Below, one piece after another: positions 27,907 through 36,979 of a stretch of DNA of 64,000 nucleotides. The notes under the pieces were generated by a model. That model saw only the letters and a program-made list of their open reading frames with translations. It did not search any database and had not been told where the DNA came from. The DNA comes from Mycobacterium genavense ATCC 51234 (GTDB lineage: Bacteria; Actinomycetota; Actinomycetes; Mycobacteriales; Mycobacteriaceae), in NCBI RefSeq assembly GCF_000526915.1, contig NZ_JAGZ01000007.1, positions 153,268-217,267 of the forward strand, read 5' to 3'. Every line of letters begins with the position of its first letter. The stretch's first letter is position 1. Made by a program: the position numbers and the translations under genes.

Positions 27907-29031
27907 CTATGGCCGTTGGGTTTTGAAGATGAAGTGGTGACCGCAGATGCTGATGCGATCACCGTCGACAAGGGTGGCGCTGGGTCGGAGTCGGCGGTGT
28001 TGAACATGCACCCCGTTGGCCGATCTCAGGTCAGCAATCATGAAACTTCCTCCGGTGTCGACGATTACCGCGTGGTGTCTGCTGACGTCGTCGTCGAGGA
28101 CGACGTCGTTGTCCGGTAGTCGCCCTATCGTGGTGAGCGCCGCGTGAAGTGGATAGTGCTGTCCGGTCGCGCCGCACAGCCAGGCGACAACGTCGTTGCG
28201 GGGCGAGGTCGGGTGCGCGGCCGCCACTGCTCTGGCCGCAGTAGTTTTGGCAGCCCGCTTGATGTCCAGCCGTTCCTGACGCAGGATTCGCGCGTGCAGG
28301 GCGCTGACTGCCGGTCCCGGATCGATGCCCAAATCGTGCGCCAGGATGGCCTTGAGTCGCCGGTAGCTTTCAAGGGCGGCAGGCTGGCGCTCGCTGACGT
28401 AATAGGCGGTGATCAGTTGCGCCCACAGCGGTTCGTGGTAGGGGTGCTTGGTGGCGAGGACTTCCAGGTCACCGATCACCGCATCCGCGCGCCCGCAAGC
28501 GATTTCGGCTTCCGCCCGGGTCACATGAGTCGACAGATGGTCTTTGGCCAGCGCGGTGGCGAAGGCCGCCACGAACGGAAAGTCGCGCAGATCGTCGAGC
28601 ACCGGTCCGTGCCATTCGCGCAGAGCGGCCGACAGGTCACTGCTGGCCTGTTCGAATCGTCCCGCCGCGGCCGCACGCATCCCCGCGGCCTTATGCGTTA
28701 TGAACCGCTCCAAATCGCAATCGACGGCGGCAACGGTGAGCCGGTAGCCCGGCGATGCGCTGGCTAGCACCGCGTACGGATCCGCCCCGGCATTGCCGAG
28801 CAGTCGGCGCAGGTTGGACACGTAGGAGTGGATGCTGGTCCGTGCTGCCGGCACCGGCGATTCATCCCAGGTCGCGTCGATCAACGATTCCATGCTGACC
28901 GCGCGATTTCGGTTGATCAGCAGTGCGGCCAACACAGCGCGCTGTTTGGGTGGACCCAACTGGACGGGCCTGCCGTTCAGTGACACCTGCAATGGCCCAA
29001 GAAGATTGAATTCCAGACGAGTGTCGTCCAT
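27907..29031 (-). CDS. EmbR-like regulator: wHTH, BTAD and FHA domains
   Basis: 374 residues, close to EmbR (388). N-terminal OmpR-like winged helix (LGPLQVSLNGRPVQLGPPK to YVSNLRRLLG, about 1-95), bacterial transcriptional activator domain (about 100-245, WHGPVLDDLRDFPFV, RAEAEIACGRADAVIGDLE), and C-terminal FHA domain (about 295-372) with TTIGRLPDNDVVLDDDVSRHHAVI and SANGVHV, the phosphothreonine-binding residues. EmbR binds phosphorylated PknH and activates the embCAB arabinosyltransferase operon. Here the partner kinase gene 65 bp downstream is broken, so any phospho-input must come from another kinase. Could be an EmbR paralogue. Confidence 0.88.
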   Translation of the reverse strand: MDDTRLEFNLLGPLQVSLNGRPVQLGPPKQRAVLAALLINRNRAVSMESLIDATWDESPVPAARTSIHSYVSNLRRLLGNAGADPYAVLASASPGYRLTVAAVDCDLERFITHKAAGMRAAAAGRFEQASSDLSAALREWHGPVLDDLRDFPFVAAFATALAKDHLSTHVTRAEAEIACGRADAVIGDLEVLATKHPYHEPLWAQLITAYYVSERQPAALESYRRLKAILAHDLGIDPGPAVSALHARILRQERLDIKRAAKTTAARAVAAAHPTSPRNDVVAWLCGATGQHYPLHAALTTIGRLPDNDVVLDDDVSRHHAVIVDTGGSFMIADLRSANGVHVQHRRLRPSATLVDGDRISICGHHFIFKTQRP

Positions 29032-29464
29032 CGCGCTGCAGGCCTCCGGGTAATCAGCGACGTCGCGGGTTCCATTGTGAGCCGCACCAGCGCTGGGCGA
29101 TACCTAAAAGTCGGCCGCGCGCCGCACGCGAAGGCCGTTATGGACCGCATCGGCCGGCCGATTAGCGTTTACCGCGAGTAATAGTCCATATCGCGTTACG
29201 ATCTGCGCCAAGAAAGTTCCAAGGCGTCCGCCCCAGGGTCTCCTAACACATCTCGAACCCGGACAAACTACGAACGAGCTGGTCTAAGGAGGGGCTCTGG
29301 GCTATCAAATACGTAGCTCAGTTGAGCAAATTGAGCCAATTCCAGCGCGGACGTTGACGAACATCGCGAAACATCATGGCCGCGTACACCAGATTAATGT
29401 TTTATGCAGGGGGGTTAGCTATGAGACGCCCGAGCATGGCGAAGGCGCAAATGGAAGGACAAAT
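29032..29464. other. Intergenic region, lower G+C, no gene seen
   Basis: This 433-bp gap between the EmbR-like gene and the membrane-protein gene has no supported coding frame. From about 29200 the base composition drops visibly (AT-rich runs such as AATTGAGCCAATT), in common with the gene that follows. I see no tRNA, IS end or obvious attachment site. Confidence 0.55.
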
Positions 29465-30145
29465 ATGGACGTCGACGCTGCTGCATCTGTAGCGATTTTT
29501 GTTGTCATCCCCTGGCTACTCTTGAACTTCCCATTGGTTTACCGGACGGCGGGCTATTTGCAGCCACACCCGCTGCGTGTCGATCCTGACGGCACACGAT
29601 TCTGCGGAATATTCCGACACTGGACATTTTCTTCCGTGACGGGCCGCGTTCTCGGGTCGAGCACCACAACCCACACTCACGGCGCCGTCCGCTACGACGC
29701 GTATTCAGATCGGTTATCGGGGGGCATCAGGACCGACGTGCGCGACACGGTCCGTGTACAGACGGCTGACGGAAATCAGAGCGACGTGACGCTATTGAAC
29801 TATAACGTCAATGTGCAGCCGGGCGACTCGATTACCGTGTGGTATGCCAATAAAGGCGAAAAATGGGTCACCGTGGCGGTGCTCAACCACACAACGCGGC
29901 AGCACAACCTTAACTCTGGAGATCTATCCAGGATTCTCGCGCCGAAGGTGGGCGGATACATGGTTCTTATTATCGTCGTAAATTCGCTACTCTCGGTATT
30001 CGTCTGTTTTCTGCTCCCCTTCTGGGGTATATTGCTCGGGCTATTTCTTAGGGGGCTAAAGCGCGCCAGGCGTACGTTTGCTCAAGCGGACATCGCCCCG
30101 CTGTGGCAACTGGGTGAAGCCAACGCGCGGCGTCTGGTGGCCTAA
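29465..30145 (+). CDS. Orphan membrane protein with two helices, atypical composition
   Basis: Start at ATG 29465 (MDVDAAASVAIF), with GGAAGGA 6 bp upstream, in preference to a frame extension from 29354. 226 residues: an N-terminal helix (VAIFVVIPWLLLNFPLVY), a ~150-residue Thr/Asn-rich soluble middle, probably exported, and a C-terminal helix (VLIIVVNSLLSVFVCFLLPFWGILLGLF) followed by a basic tail. The lower G+C and freer third positions differ from neighbouring genes, pointing to horizontal acquisition. I do not recognise the family; in M. tuberculosis two PE genes occupy this place. Function unknown. Confidence 0.75.
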   Translation: MDVDAAASVAIFVVIPWLLLNFPLVYRTAGYLQPHPLRVDPDGTRFCGIFRHWTFSSVTGRVLGSSTTTHTHGAVRYDAYSDRLSGGIRTDVRDTVRVQTADGNQSDVTLLNYNVNVQPGDSITVWYANKGEKWVTVAVLNHTTRQHNLNSGDLSRILAPKVGGYMVLIIVVNSLLSVFVCFLLPFWGILLGLFLRGLKRARRTFAQADIAPLWQLGEANARRLVA

Positions 30146-30395
30146 CTAACGCGCCCGGGCCGATCCCTCCGCTAGGAGCTCTAACGCCAACTGATTGATT
30201 CGGCCCGTGGGCGCTGGTCGTCGGGTTGCCGACGTGTGAGGCAAGCCGGCGGCACGCGGGGACCCCGGCGAACCCTCCAAGAATGTTCCAAGCCGTCCGG
30301 CAGAACTTTTCGGTGTTCGTATTCGGCCATTACGCCCGGTTATCGCCACCGACAGCGCAGCGGCCGGTGCCATGAAGTAGCGAAGGGGTCAAAAA

Positions 30396-30726
30396 ATGAA
30401 ATCGTTACAAGGCGTTCAGGGCCCGACGAGTCTCGGTCGTCAAATGGCTAAGTCGGTGAGAATCAATCGCCGTCGAATTGGGTCGGCGGCGGCCATAACT
30501 CTGGTGGCGCTGTCGATGGCGGTCAGCGCCCCCGCGCACGCCGAGCCCACCTGCGCGTACGCCCGCCAACGGCGAACGCACCTGCGAGGACCCATTCCAC
30601 CAGGCCAAATCCGACAACTGCGACAACCACCCGTGGAACACGTGCCCCTACTGCAAAGACCTGGGAATGACGTTTCCGCAGCCTCCCCAGCCGGTGCTGC
30701 CGTGCGATCACAGCAGATACAAATAG
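30396..30726 (+). pseudogene. Small Cys-rich secreted protein 1, frameshifted after the signal peptide
   Basis: GAAGGGG precedes ATG 30396. A basic N-region (VRINRRR) and a hydrophobic core (AAAITLVALSMAVSAPAHA) form a Sec signal peptide cleaved before EPTC. Near 30560 the frame is lost; the neighbouring frame reads TPANGERTCEDPFHQAKSDN and CDNHPWNTCPYCKD and stops at TAG 30724-30726. That continuation is Cys/His-rich and plausible as the mature protein. Because of the slip, translation in the starting frame passes this stop and runs in frame into the next gene. Family not recognised. Confidence 0.7.
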
Positions 30727-30737
30727 GAGGAACGATC

Positions 30738-31037
30738 ATGAGGAAGGTGATCGTCACGGCGGCCGGGGCCCTGCTCGCGGTGCCGTTCTCGGCAATAATC
30801 GCCGCATCACCGGCGAACGCCGTTCCGTGTGTGATCCCGCAGCCGCCGCAGATGTCCGCGGAGTGCAAGAGCTGCATCCAGGCCAACGGCGGCGACGGCA
30901 ACGCCATTGCGATCTGCGAGGGACAACAGCCCGCCAGACGGTCGCTGCCGTCAACGGGTTACCCGGACTGCGACCAGTACCAGTTGCCGACCAGCCGCGC
31001 CACGTGCGTCGACCAGCACCTCGCCGGCCAACGATGA
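30738..31037 (+). CDS. Small Cys-rich secreted protein 2
   Basis: A perfect AGGAGG at 30725-30730 overlaps the upstream stop and serves ATG 30738. 99 residues: signal peptide RKVIVTAAGALLAVPFSAIIAASPANA, then a mature part of about 70 residues with six cysteines (VPC, AECKSC, AIC, DCDQ, TCVDQ) that could form three disulfides. No known domain. Paired with the decayed Cys-rich gene upstream, it looks like a two-gene unit of exported small proteins. Confidence 0.75.
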   Translation: MRKVIVTAAGALLAVPFSAIIAASPANAVPCVIPQPPQMSAECKSCIQANGGDGNAIAICEGQQPARRSLPSTGYPDCDQYQLPTSRATCVDQHLAGQR

Positions 31038-31118
31038 AACATCCCGACGTGGCGTGATCCTCGAGGTCCCGCGAGCCGGCCGGCCGCGCGGGCGCCGGCG
31101 GGTGCTATAACCGCGGAC

Positions 31119-32468
31119 ATGCCAGGCAGTTTGCGCGACCTGAAGGGGATCGTCGGCTTCAAGCACGTCGTCACCGACCCCGACGTGCTGGAAGGTCGCA
31201 GCGTCGACCACACCGGCCGCTACCGCGGCAAGGCCAGCGCGTTGGTGCGTCCGGAGTCCGCCGAGCAGGTCGCCGAGGTGTTGCGGGTCTGCCGTGACGC
31301 CGGGGCACATGTCACGGTGCAGGGCGGTCGCACCTCGCTGGTGGCCGGCACCGTTCCGGAGCACGACGACGTGCTGCTGTCCACCGAAAGGCTTGTGGCG
31401 CTGGGCGATATCGACACCGTCGAACGCCGCATCGCGGTCGGTGCCGGAGCCACGCTGGCCGCGGTGCAACACGCCGCGACCGCGGCGGGCCTGGTGTTCG
31501 GCGTGGACCTGGCCGCTCGCGACACCGCGACGGTCGGCGGCATGGCCTCGACGAACGCCGGCGGGCTGCGCACGGTCCGCTACGGCAACATGGGCAAGCA
31601 GGTCGTCGGCCTGGACGTGGCGCTGCCCGACGGGTCGCTGCTGCGCCGGCACAGCCTGGTGCGCAGCGATAACACCGGATACGACCTACCCGCGCTGTTC
31701 GTCGGCGCCGAGGGCACCCTCGGGGTGATCACCGCACTAGATCTGCGGCTGCACCCCACGCCGTCGCATCGGGTGACCGCGGTGTGCGGCTTCGACGATC
31801 TCGACGCGCTGATCGCCACCGCCCGCACCTTTCGGGACGTGGACGGGATCGCCGCGCTCGAGCTGATCGACGGCCGCGCCGGCGCGCTGACCGCCGAGCA
31901 TCTGGGGATCGGTGCTTCGGTCGAGGCGGACTGGCTGCTGCTGGTCGAGCTGGCCACCGATCACGACCAGACCGAGCGCCTGGCCGACCTGCTCGACGGC
32001 GCGCCGATGTCCGCCGAACCCGCAGTAGGCGTGGATGTTGCTGCCCAGCAACGACTCTGGCGGGTTCGTGAATCGCTGGCCGAGGTGCTTGGCTTGTATG
32101 GGCCGCCGCTGAAGTTCGACGTGTCACTGCCGCTGGCGGCGATCGCCGGGTTCGCCGCGGACGCCGTCGCTTTGGTCCGCGAGCGGGTCGGTGACGCGGT
32201 GCCCGTGCTGTTCGGCCATGTCGGGGAGGGCAACCTGCATCTCAACGTGATGCGCGTGCCGCCGGAAGAAGAGCAGGGGCTCTACGGGCCCATGATGGAC
32301 CTAATCGCGGCATACGGCGGCAATGTCAGCTCCGAACATGGTGTCGGCAGCCGCAAGCGCGCCTACCTCGAAATGTCAAGGGCGGCAACCGATATCGCGA
32401 CGATGCGATCGGTCAAGTCGGCGCTGGACCCGACGGGATACCTGAACGCGGCCGTGCTGTTCGACTGA
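31119..32468 (+). CDS. FAD-binding GlcD-type oxidase (lactate/glycolate or 2-hydroxyacid dehydrogenase)
   Basis: 449 residues, the same length as Rv0161. The PCMH-type FAD domain (about 35-215) has TVQGGRTSLVAGTVPEHDDV and ATVGGMASTNAGGLRTVRYGNMG; the C-terminal FAD-oxidase domain ends with FGHVGEGNLHLNVM and VSSEHGVGSRKRAYLE, which carry the family His residues. It would oxidise a 2-hydroxy acid (for example D-lactate) and feed electrons to the respiratory chain. Intact. A perfect 18-bp stem terminator follows. Confidence 0.92.
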   Translation: MPGSLRDLKGIVGFKHVVTDPDVLEGRSVDHTGRYRGKASALVRPESAEQVAEVLRVCRDAGAHVTVQGGRTSLVAGTVPEHDDVLLSTERLVALGDIDTVERRIAVGAGATLAAVQHAATAAGLVFGVDLAARDTATVGGMASTNAGGLRTVRYGNMGKQVVGLDVALPDGSLLRRHSLVRSDNTGYDLPALFVGAEGTLGVITALDLRLHPTPSHRVTAVCGFDDLDALIATARTFRDVDGIAALELIDGRAGALTAEHLGIGASVEADWLLLVELATDHDQTERLADLLDGAPMSAEPAVGVDVAAQQRLWRVRESLAEVLGLYGPPLKFDVSLPLAAIAGFAADAVALVRERVGDAVPVLFGHVGEGNLHLNVMRVPPEEEQGLYGPMMDLIAAYGGNVSSEHGVGSRKRAYLEMSRAATDIATMRSVKSALDPTGYLNAAVLFD

Positions 32469-32478
32469 CACCTGCCGT

Positions 32479-32539
32479 CGCGAAACTGTATTCCGCGACG
32501 CGTCTTCTCGAAAAATAGGTAGCGGAATACAGTTTCGCG
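32479..32539. terminator. Perfect 18-bp inverted repeat between convergent genes
   Basis: CGCGAAACTGTATTCCGC (32479-32496) and its exact reverse complement (32522-32539) flank a 25-nt loop in the gap between the GlcD-type gene and the convergent TetR gene. It is a likely bidirectional terminator of the same style as the one at 20521-20576. Confidence 0.75.
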
Positions 32540-32545
32540 GAGAGG

Positions 32546-33097
32546 TCAGTCGGCGGTCGGTTTGATGCCGACGGCGTGGCGCAGCTGGGCCAGGAACTGC
32601 TCGGCGTCGTCGCTGCGAACGATGTAGTGCGAGATGGCGATCCGGATCACGGTCGCCGCCTTCACCGCGGCGTTGGGCCCGGGCAGGTGCCGCTGCAGGC
32701 CGTCGCGCATCTGCGGGATCACATGGGCGAACTGGGCGATGGTGTGCTCGGGTTCGACGTCGACCATGCGCACACCCGAATACGAATGCTGGTAGTCGAC
32801 GATGAAGCGCAGCACGGCGTCGAGCTTGTCGTAGCCTTTGAGCCCCGCGGTGGCGCGCACCAAACCGCTTTCGAAAAGCTGGCGCTCATACTGCGAGAAC
32901 GCCAACAACAGCTCTTCCTTGGACGCAAACCACCGGTAGAGCGTGGGCCGCGAAACCCCGGCCTGGGCGGCGACCTCGGACAGGCTGAGCTTGGTCTTGC
33001 CGTTGCGCCCGAGCACCTCGGCGGTCGCCAACAGGATCCGCTGACGCGTCGAGGTGTCAGCCTCGGCGATGGTCACGGCGGCGAACGGGTGCGTCAT
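32546..33097 (-). CDS. TetR-family regulator
   Basis: 183 residues from ATG 33097 (MTHPFAAVT). HTH: TKLSLSEVAAQAGVSRPTLYRWFASKEELLLAF. C-terminal domain with MVDVEPEHTIAQFAHVIPQM. The thioesterase gene lies 54 bp upstream on the same strand. It is intact although the two genes upstream of it are broken; possible regulator of the catabolic region. Confidence 0.87.
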   Translation of the reverse strand: MTHPFAAVTIAEADTSTRQRILLATAEVLGRNGKTKLSLSEVAAQAGVSRPTLYRWFASKEELLLAFSQYERQLFESGLVRATAGLKGYDKLDAVLRFIVDYQHSYSGVRMVDVEPEHTIAQFAHVIPQMRDGLQRHLPGPNAAVKAATVIRIAISHYIVRSDDAEQFLAQLRHAVGIKPTAD

Positions 33098-33151
33098 ACC
33101 TGAGACTTTACGAAGTATTGCCGAACTAGCCACATCCGTGCTGTCCCCCCG

Positions 33152-33966
33152 TCAGGCTTTGTCCGGGCGCCGGCGCACCAGCACGGACTGCTGGATGGCG
33201 CCGACCGCGCCCTGCTCGTCGTACAACGTGCCGATCGTCGTCCCGATGCCGTCCGGCCCATAGCTGGTCTCCGCCCGAATGCCGACCCATTCCCCCTCGG
33301 GAACACGAAACACGTGCACCGCCAGATCGGTGTTCAGGAAGGTCCACTTGGTGATGTCGAGCTTGCTGCCGATGCCGTTGGCGCAGTCGGCCACCGCGAA
33401 CAGCCGCTCCAGCTGCGTCATCGTCTCGCCCTGGACCAGATCCACCTCCGGCTTGATCCACGATTCGCCCGGGCCCGGCTTCAGCGGCACGGTCAGCCAC
33501 AGCCACTCCAGGCTGTGCACGTAGTTGCGGTCCCATTCCTTGGCCTTGAGGTTGCGGGCGTCGGTGCGGGGCCGGGGCAGCTCGGCGGCCGCGTGCGCGA
33601 CGGCCCGGGTGTCCTGCTGCTGCAGCCTCCAGCCACTGGCGCGCGCCACCGGCCGCGGCTCGCCGTCCGGACCGGGGGCCAGCATCTCGGCGGTGAGCAG
33701 CTCGATCTGTTTGCCGCCGCGCTGCACGTGCGAGCGTACCCAGCTGTCACCGTCGGCCGGCACCCCGCCCAGCAGGTCGATCACGACGCGGGACAGCCGG
33801 GTGTCGTCGCGCTGCTCGCAGCGTTCCAGCGCTCGGACCAGCAGCGCCGACACCGGGCCGCCGTGCTGGATCGCCGCCGACCAGGTGCCGCGGGCCAGGT
33901 CGGTCGCCCGGAACTTCTCGCCCAACGGTCGGCGTCGTCGATCAGCTCGTAATAGGAGTCGGTCAC
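33152..33966 (-). pseudogene. Hotdog-fold acyl-CoA thioesterase-like protein, frameshift at codon ~14
   Basis: The native start is GTG 33966 (MTDSYYELIDDAD). After GAC one C is missing near 33925, and the continuation LGEKFRATDLARGTWSAAIQ is in another frame, open to 33152. The body shows a double hotdog (TesB-like) pattern: HGGPVSALLVRALE, ARASGWRLQQQDTR, and WTFLNTDLAVHVFR near the C-terminus. A TTG at the break could still start a 257-residue product lacking only 14 residues, so residual function is possible. It follows the SMP-30 gene on the same strand. Confidence 0.8.
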
Positions 33967-33987
33967 GTGCTCTCCCTCTCGGGTGTC

Positions 33988-34805
33988 TCAGGGCAACCCG
34001 GCGCCGGGCGTGGCGACCTGCACGGCATCGAGCCGCGACAGTTTGGTGCCCACCAGCCGCTGAGGATAGGCCTCCGTGCTCGACAGCAGAAACAGGATGC
34101 GGCGTTCGGGGCCGCCCAGCATGCAGGCGATGGCGACCCGCTCGCCCATGTCGATGCGGTCGGTGACGGCGCCGCCCGCAACGATCCGCTCGAATTGGTG
34201 GGCCAGCGTCATCGATGTCCAGACGCCGCCCTCGGCGTCCAGGGCGATGCCGTCCGGCGGTCCGTCCAGGCCCTCGGCGAAGACCCGGCGGTCGGCCAGC
34301 GCGCCGGCGCCGTCGATCGTGAAGGCGGCGAGCCGGCGGCCGGTCGATTCGGCGACGATCAACGTCGTGCGGTCCGGCGTGATGACCATGCCGTTGGGAA
34401 AGTCGAGGTCGGAGGCCACGACGGTGGCGCTGTCGTCGGGATCGAGGCGCACGATGACGCCGCCGGTTCGCGCCTGGGAGCCGATGTAGGCGCGCCCGGT
34501 GTCGTCGATGACCATGTCCCCGAGATTGGCGGGGACCAGGGGAGTGAGATCGGCGATCTCGACCACGGTTTCCCCGTCGTAGCGCAGCACCCGCCGGTCT
34601 TCGGTCGAGACGATCAGGAGCGACCCGTCGGGACGGAAACCCAGGCCCGACGGCGAGCGCCCCGGCAGCGGCAGCGTGGTCATCGCCCCGCCAACGTCGA
34701 GGTGTGGACGGCTTCGCCGAGCATGTCGGAGAACCACCGCAGGCCCTCGAACCACCGGGGGCCTTCGCCGAAGCAGAACCCGTTGGCCAGCGGCTCGGGG
34801 ATCAT
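33988..34805 (-). pseudogene. SMP-30/gluconolactonase-family protein, frameshifted
   Basis: ATG 34805 begins MIPEPLANGFCFGEGPRWFE, the SMP-30 opening (FxEGPRW), up to VHTSTLAGR and a stop. One G is missing near 34692; the next frame continues GAMTTLPLPGRSPSGLGFRP through LGDMVIDDTGRAYIGS and LDFPNGMVITPDRTTLIVAEST, the metal-binding beta-propeller core, to the stop at 33988. Members hydrolyse lactones, so this fits a lactone-opening step in the surrounding catabolic genes. The first ~37 residues hold a metal-ligand Glu, so the loss is serious. Confidence 0.85.
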
Positions 34806-34818
34806 CGGCTCGGGCCTG

Positions 34819-34844
34819 TACAAAACACCGCAGAAGTGTCATGC
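34819..34844 (+). promoter_or_regulatory. Bipartite motif copy 1 (TACAA-N11-AGTGTCATGC)
   Basis: TACAA at 34819-34823 and AGTGTCATGC at 34835-34844, with exactly 11 bases between. It lies 14 bp upstream of the SMP-30 start. The same two half-elements at the same spacing recur at 35108 and 42558. Confidence 0.45.
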
Positions 34845-35107
34845 AATGTCGGCGCTGGTGTCAATCTGCCGCCCGGGCGAGCTGCCACGTGAAGACCCGG
34901 TCACCGTCGCGACCCGCTTCCGCCAGGCGGCAGCGGCGGCAGTTTGCCGATGTGCGCTGCCGGAATTGGTGACGACGTAGTACACGGTCTCCGCGGGCGG
35001 GGTGAACGCGGTCTCTGACGTGCCGTCACCATATCCAATTGAGTTGCCGCTCTGCGTTTTCCGTTGTGCTGCCCGCAGTGCTCGCCGGAGTCTTGTTAGC
35101 CAAGCCT

Positions 35108-35135
35108 TACAAATCCTACTCAAAGTGTCACGCTG
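35108..35135 (+). promoter_or_regulatory. Bipartite motif copy 2 (TACAA-N11-AGTGTCACGCTG)
   Basis: TACAA at 35108-35112 (within AAGCCTTACAA) and AGTGTCACGCTG at 35124-35135, 11 bases apart, 36 bp upstream of the thioesterase start at 35171. It shares the wider AAGCYTTACAA context with copy 3. Confidence 0.55.
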
Positions 35136-35170
35136 AGCCGAAAGCTGCCGGCGCGAGAGGTGGATCGGAT

Positions 35171-36051
35171 TTGACCACGGAATCTGAACAGACTGAATGG
35201 ACGGTCGCCGGCCTGCTGGATCTGTTTGACGTGCGGTCCGACGGCGACGACCGCTTCACCGGCGAAACCGGCATCGCCGTTGGCGACGAACGCCAGGTGG
35301 TGGAGGGCACCCAGGTGCTCGCCCAGGCGATAGTCGCCGTGGCCAAACGCTTCCCGGCAAGTCGGTGCGCTCGGCGCACGCGGTGTTCTCCCGGGCGGTG
35401 ACCGTCGGCCCGCCGATCGAGCTGGTGATCGACGTGGTGTCCGAGGGCCGCTCCACCGCCACCGCGGTCGTCGCCGTCCACCAGAACGGGCGGCGCTGCC
35501 TGAGCATCACGGTGCTGGCCGACGTCCCGACTCCCGACGTCATCCGCCACCACCTGCCCAGGCCGGACGTGGCTGCGCCCGCCAATGCCAACCACTCGCC
35601 GATGCCGATGGTCGGCCGGGAACTGCGCCTGGTCGACGTCGTCGACGTCAACAGTCCCGACGAGGTCGGGCCGCCGGAGCTGTACGCCTGGTTGCATTAC
35701 GACCCGATCCCCACCCGCGACGATCTGGCCAAGGCCCTGCTGGCGTACTTCACCGGCCACCTCGGCATCTCCACCACCATGCGCGCGCACGAGGGCATCG
35801 GCACCGCCCAGGCCCACCTGACCGTGTCCACCGCGCCGATGAGCATCTCGGTGGCCTTCCACGAACCGGTCAGCTGGACCGGATGGCTGCTCTACACCCA
35901 CGAGAGCACCCAGGTCGGGGCGGGCATGTCGTACGTGCGCGGCACCGTGCACACCGAGGAGGGCGAACTGCTGGCCTCGTTCGCGCAGGAGGCGCTGATT
36001 CGGCCGCTGCGCACCAGCGACACGGCGATCGACTCGCGCGCCCGGTTCTGA
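35171..36051 (+). pseudogene. Acyl-CoA thioesterase II-like protein, frameshifted
   Basis: The likely TTG start at 35171 (LTTESEQTEWTVAGLLDLFDV) leads to VVEGTQVLAQAIVAVAKRFP. One base is then missing near 35358, and the next frame continues GKSVRSAHAVFSRAVTVGPP to the stop at 36051. Double-hotdog TesB features: QVVEGTQVLAQAIVA, SAHAVFSR, LLYTHESTQVGAGMSYVRG, and ASFAQEALIR (the QE motif of TesB). Thioesterases release free acid or CoA. It is followed 16 bp later by the LLM gene, so it heads an operon with a motif copy upstream. Confidence 0.85.
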
Positions 36052-36066
36052 CGGCTGGGAACACCG

Positions 36067-36979
36067 ATGCGCTTCACGATCACCCACCCGATGCACACCC
36101 ACCCCTACAATCCGGAGCTGGCCAGTGGGGACGGCATCGGGAAGGTGGCCGCGGCCACCGAGGCGGCCGGCATCCACGGTTTCGGCTTCACCGATCATCC
36201 GGCGCCGTCACAGCGGTGGCTCGAGGCCGGCGGCCACGACTCGTTAGATCCCCTTGTCGCATTGGGTTTCGCGGCGGCCACCACGTCCACGCTGCGGTTG
36301 ATCCCCAACATCGTGGTGCTGCCGTATCGAAACCCGTTGGTGGTGGCCAAATCCGGCGTCACCCTGGACCTGCTGTCCGGTGGCCGCTTCACCCTGGCGG
36401 TCGGCGTGGGCTACCTCAAGCGCGAGTTCGCGGCGCTGGGGGTCAGCTACGACGAACGGGCCGAGCTGTTCGAGGAATCCCTGCAAGTGATCCGGGCGAT
36501 CTGGAGCGGGGACGATATCACCTTCGAGGGCAAGCATTTCAGCGCGTGGCATCACCGCACACCCCCGACCGCCCAGTAGCCCGCCGATCTGGATCGGCGG
36601 CAACACCACGGCGTCGCGTCAGCGGGTGGCGCAGTACGGCGACGGCTGGTGCCCTTTCCCCGCGCCACCGCAGCTCGCGCAGACCGCCGGCACCGCCGTC
36701 ATCGACTCGCTGGAGAAGCCCACCGCCGGCATCGACGATCTGCGGCGCCGATGCGATGCCGAGGGCAGGGACTTCTCGGCGATCGACATCACCTCCACCA
36801 ACTTCGAGGGCGGCAGCCCGACCGATGACGCGTTCAACGCCGACGCCTACCTCGAAGGCCTGGCCAAGCTGGAGAAGCTGGGGGTCACCTGGGTCAGTGT
36901 CCATCTGCCCGGCGACAGCATCGCGCACGTGCTCGAGACGCTCGACCCATTCCGCACCCTCGTGATCGACGCGGCCTAA
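36067..36979 (+). pseudogene. LLM-class F420-dependent oxidoreductase, frameshifted
   Basis: ATG 36067 begins MRFTITHPMHTHPYNPELAS; the luciferase-like body is clear (GFGFTDHPAPSQRW, TTSTLRLIPNIVVLPYRNPL, LDLLSGGRFTLAVGVGYLKREF). Near 36548 one base is missing (FSAWHHRTPP instead of FSARGITAHPRPP), giving a stop at 36577. The other frame goes on with PIWIGGNTTASRQRVAQYGDGW and ends at 36979, abutting the next ATG. Such enzymes oxidise or reduce ring ketones, alcohols or CoA esters with F420. Lost substrate-domain end makes it inactive. Confidence 0.87.

Larger units (their letters stand above)
34806..35170. other. Divergent promoter region between SMP-30 and thioesterase genes
   Basis: 365 bp without a supported gene. 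It holds two copies of a bipartite motif (TACAA-N11-AGTGTCAYGC) at 34819-34844 and 35108-35135. No other element is evident. Confidence 0.6.

Noticed and set aside
29032..31118. Mobile element or prophage remnant in the low-G+C region
   Set aside because: No transposase, integrase, terminal inverted repeat, target duplication or tRNA was found, so acquisition is suggested only by composition.
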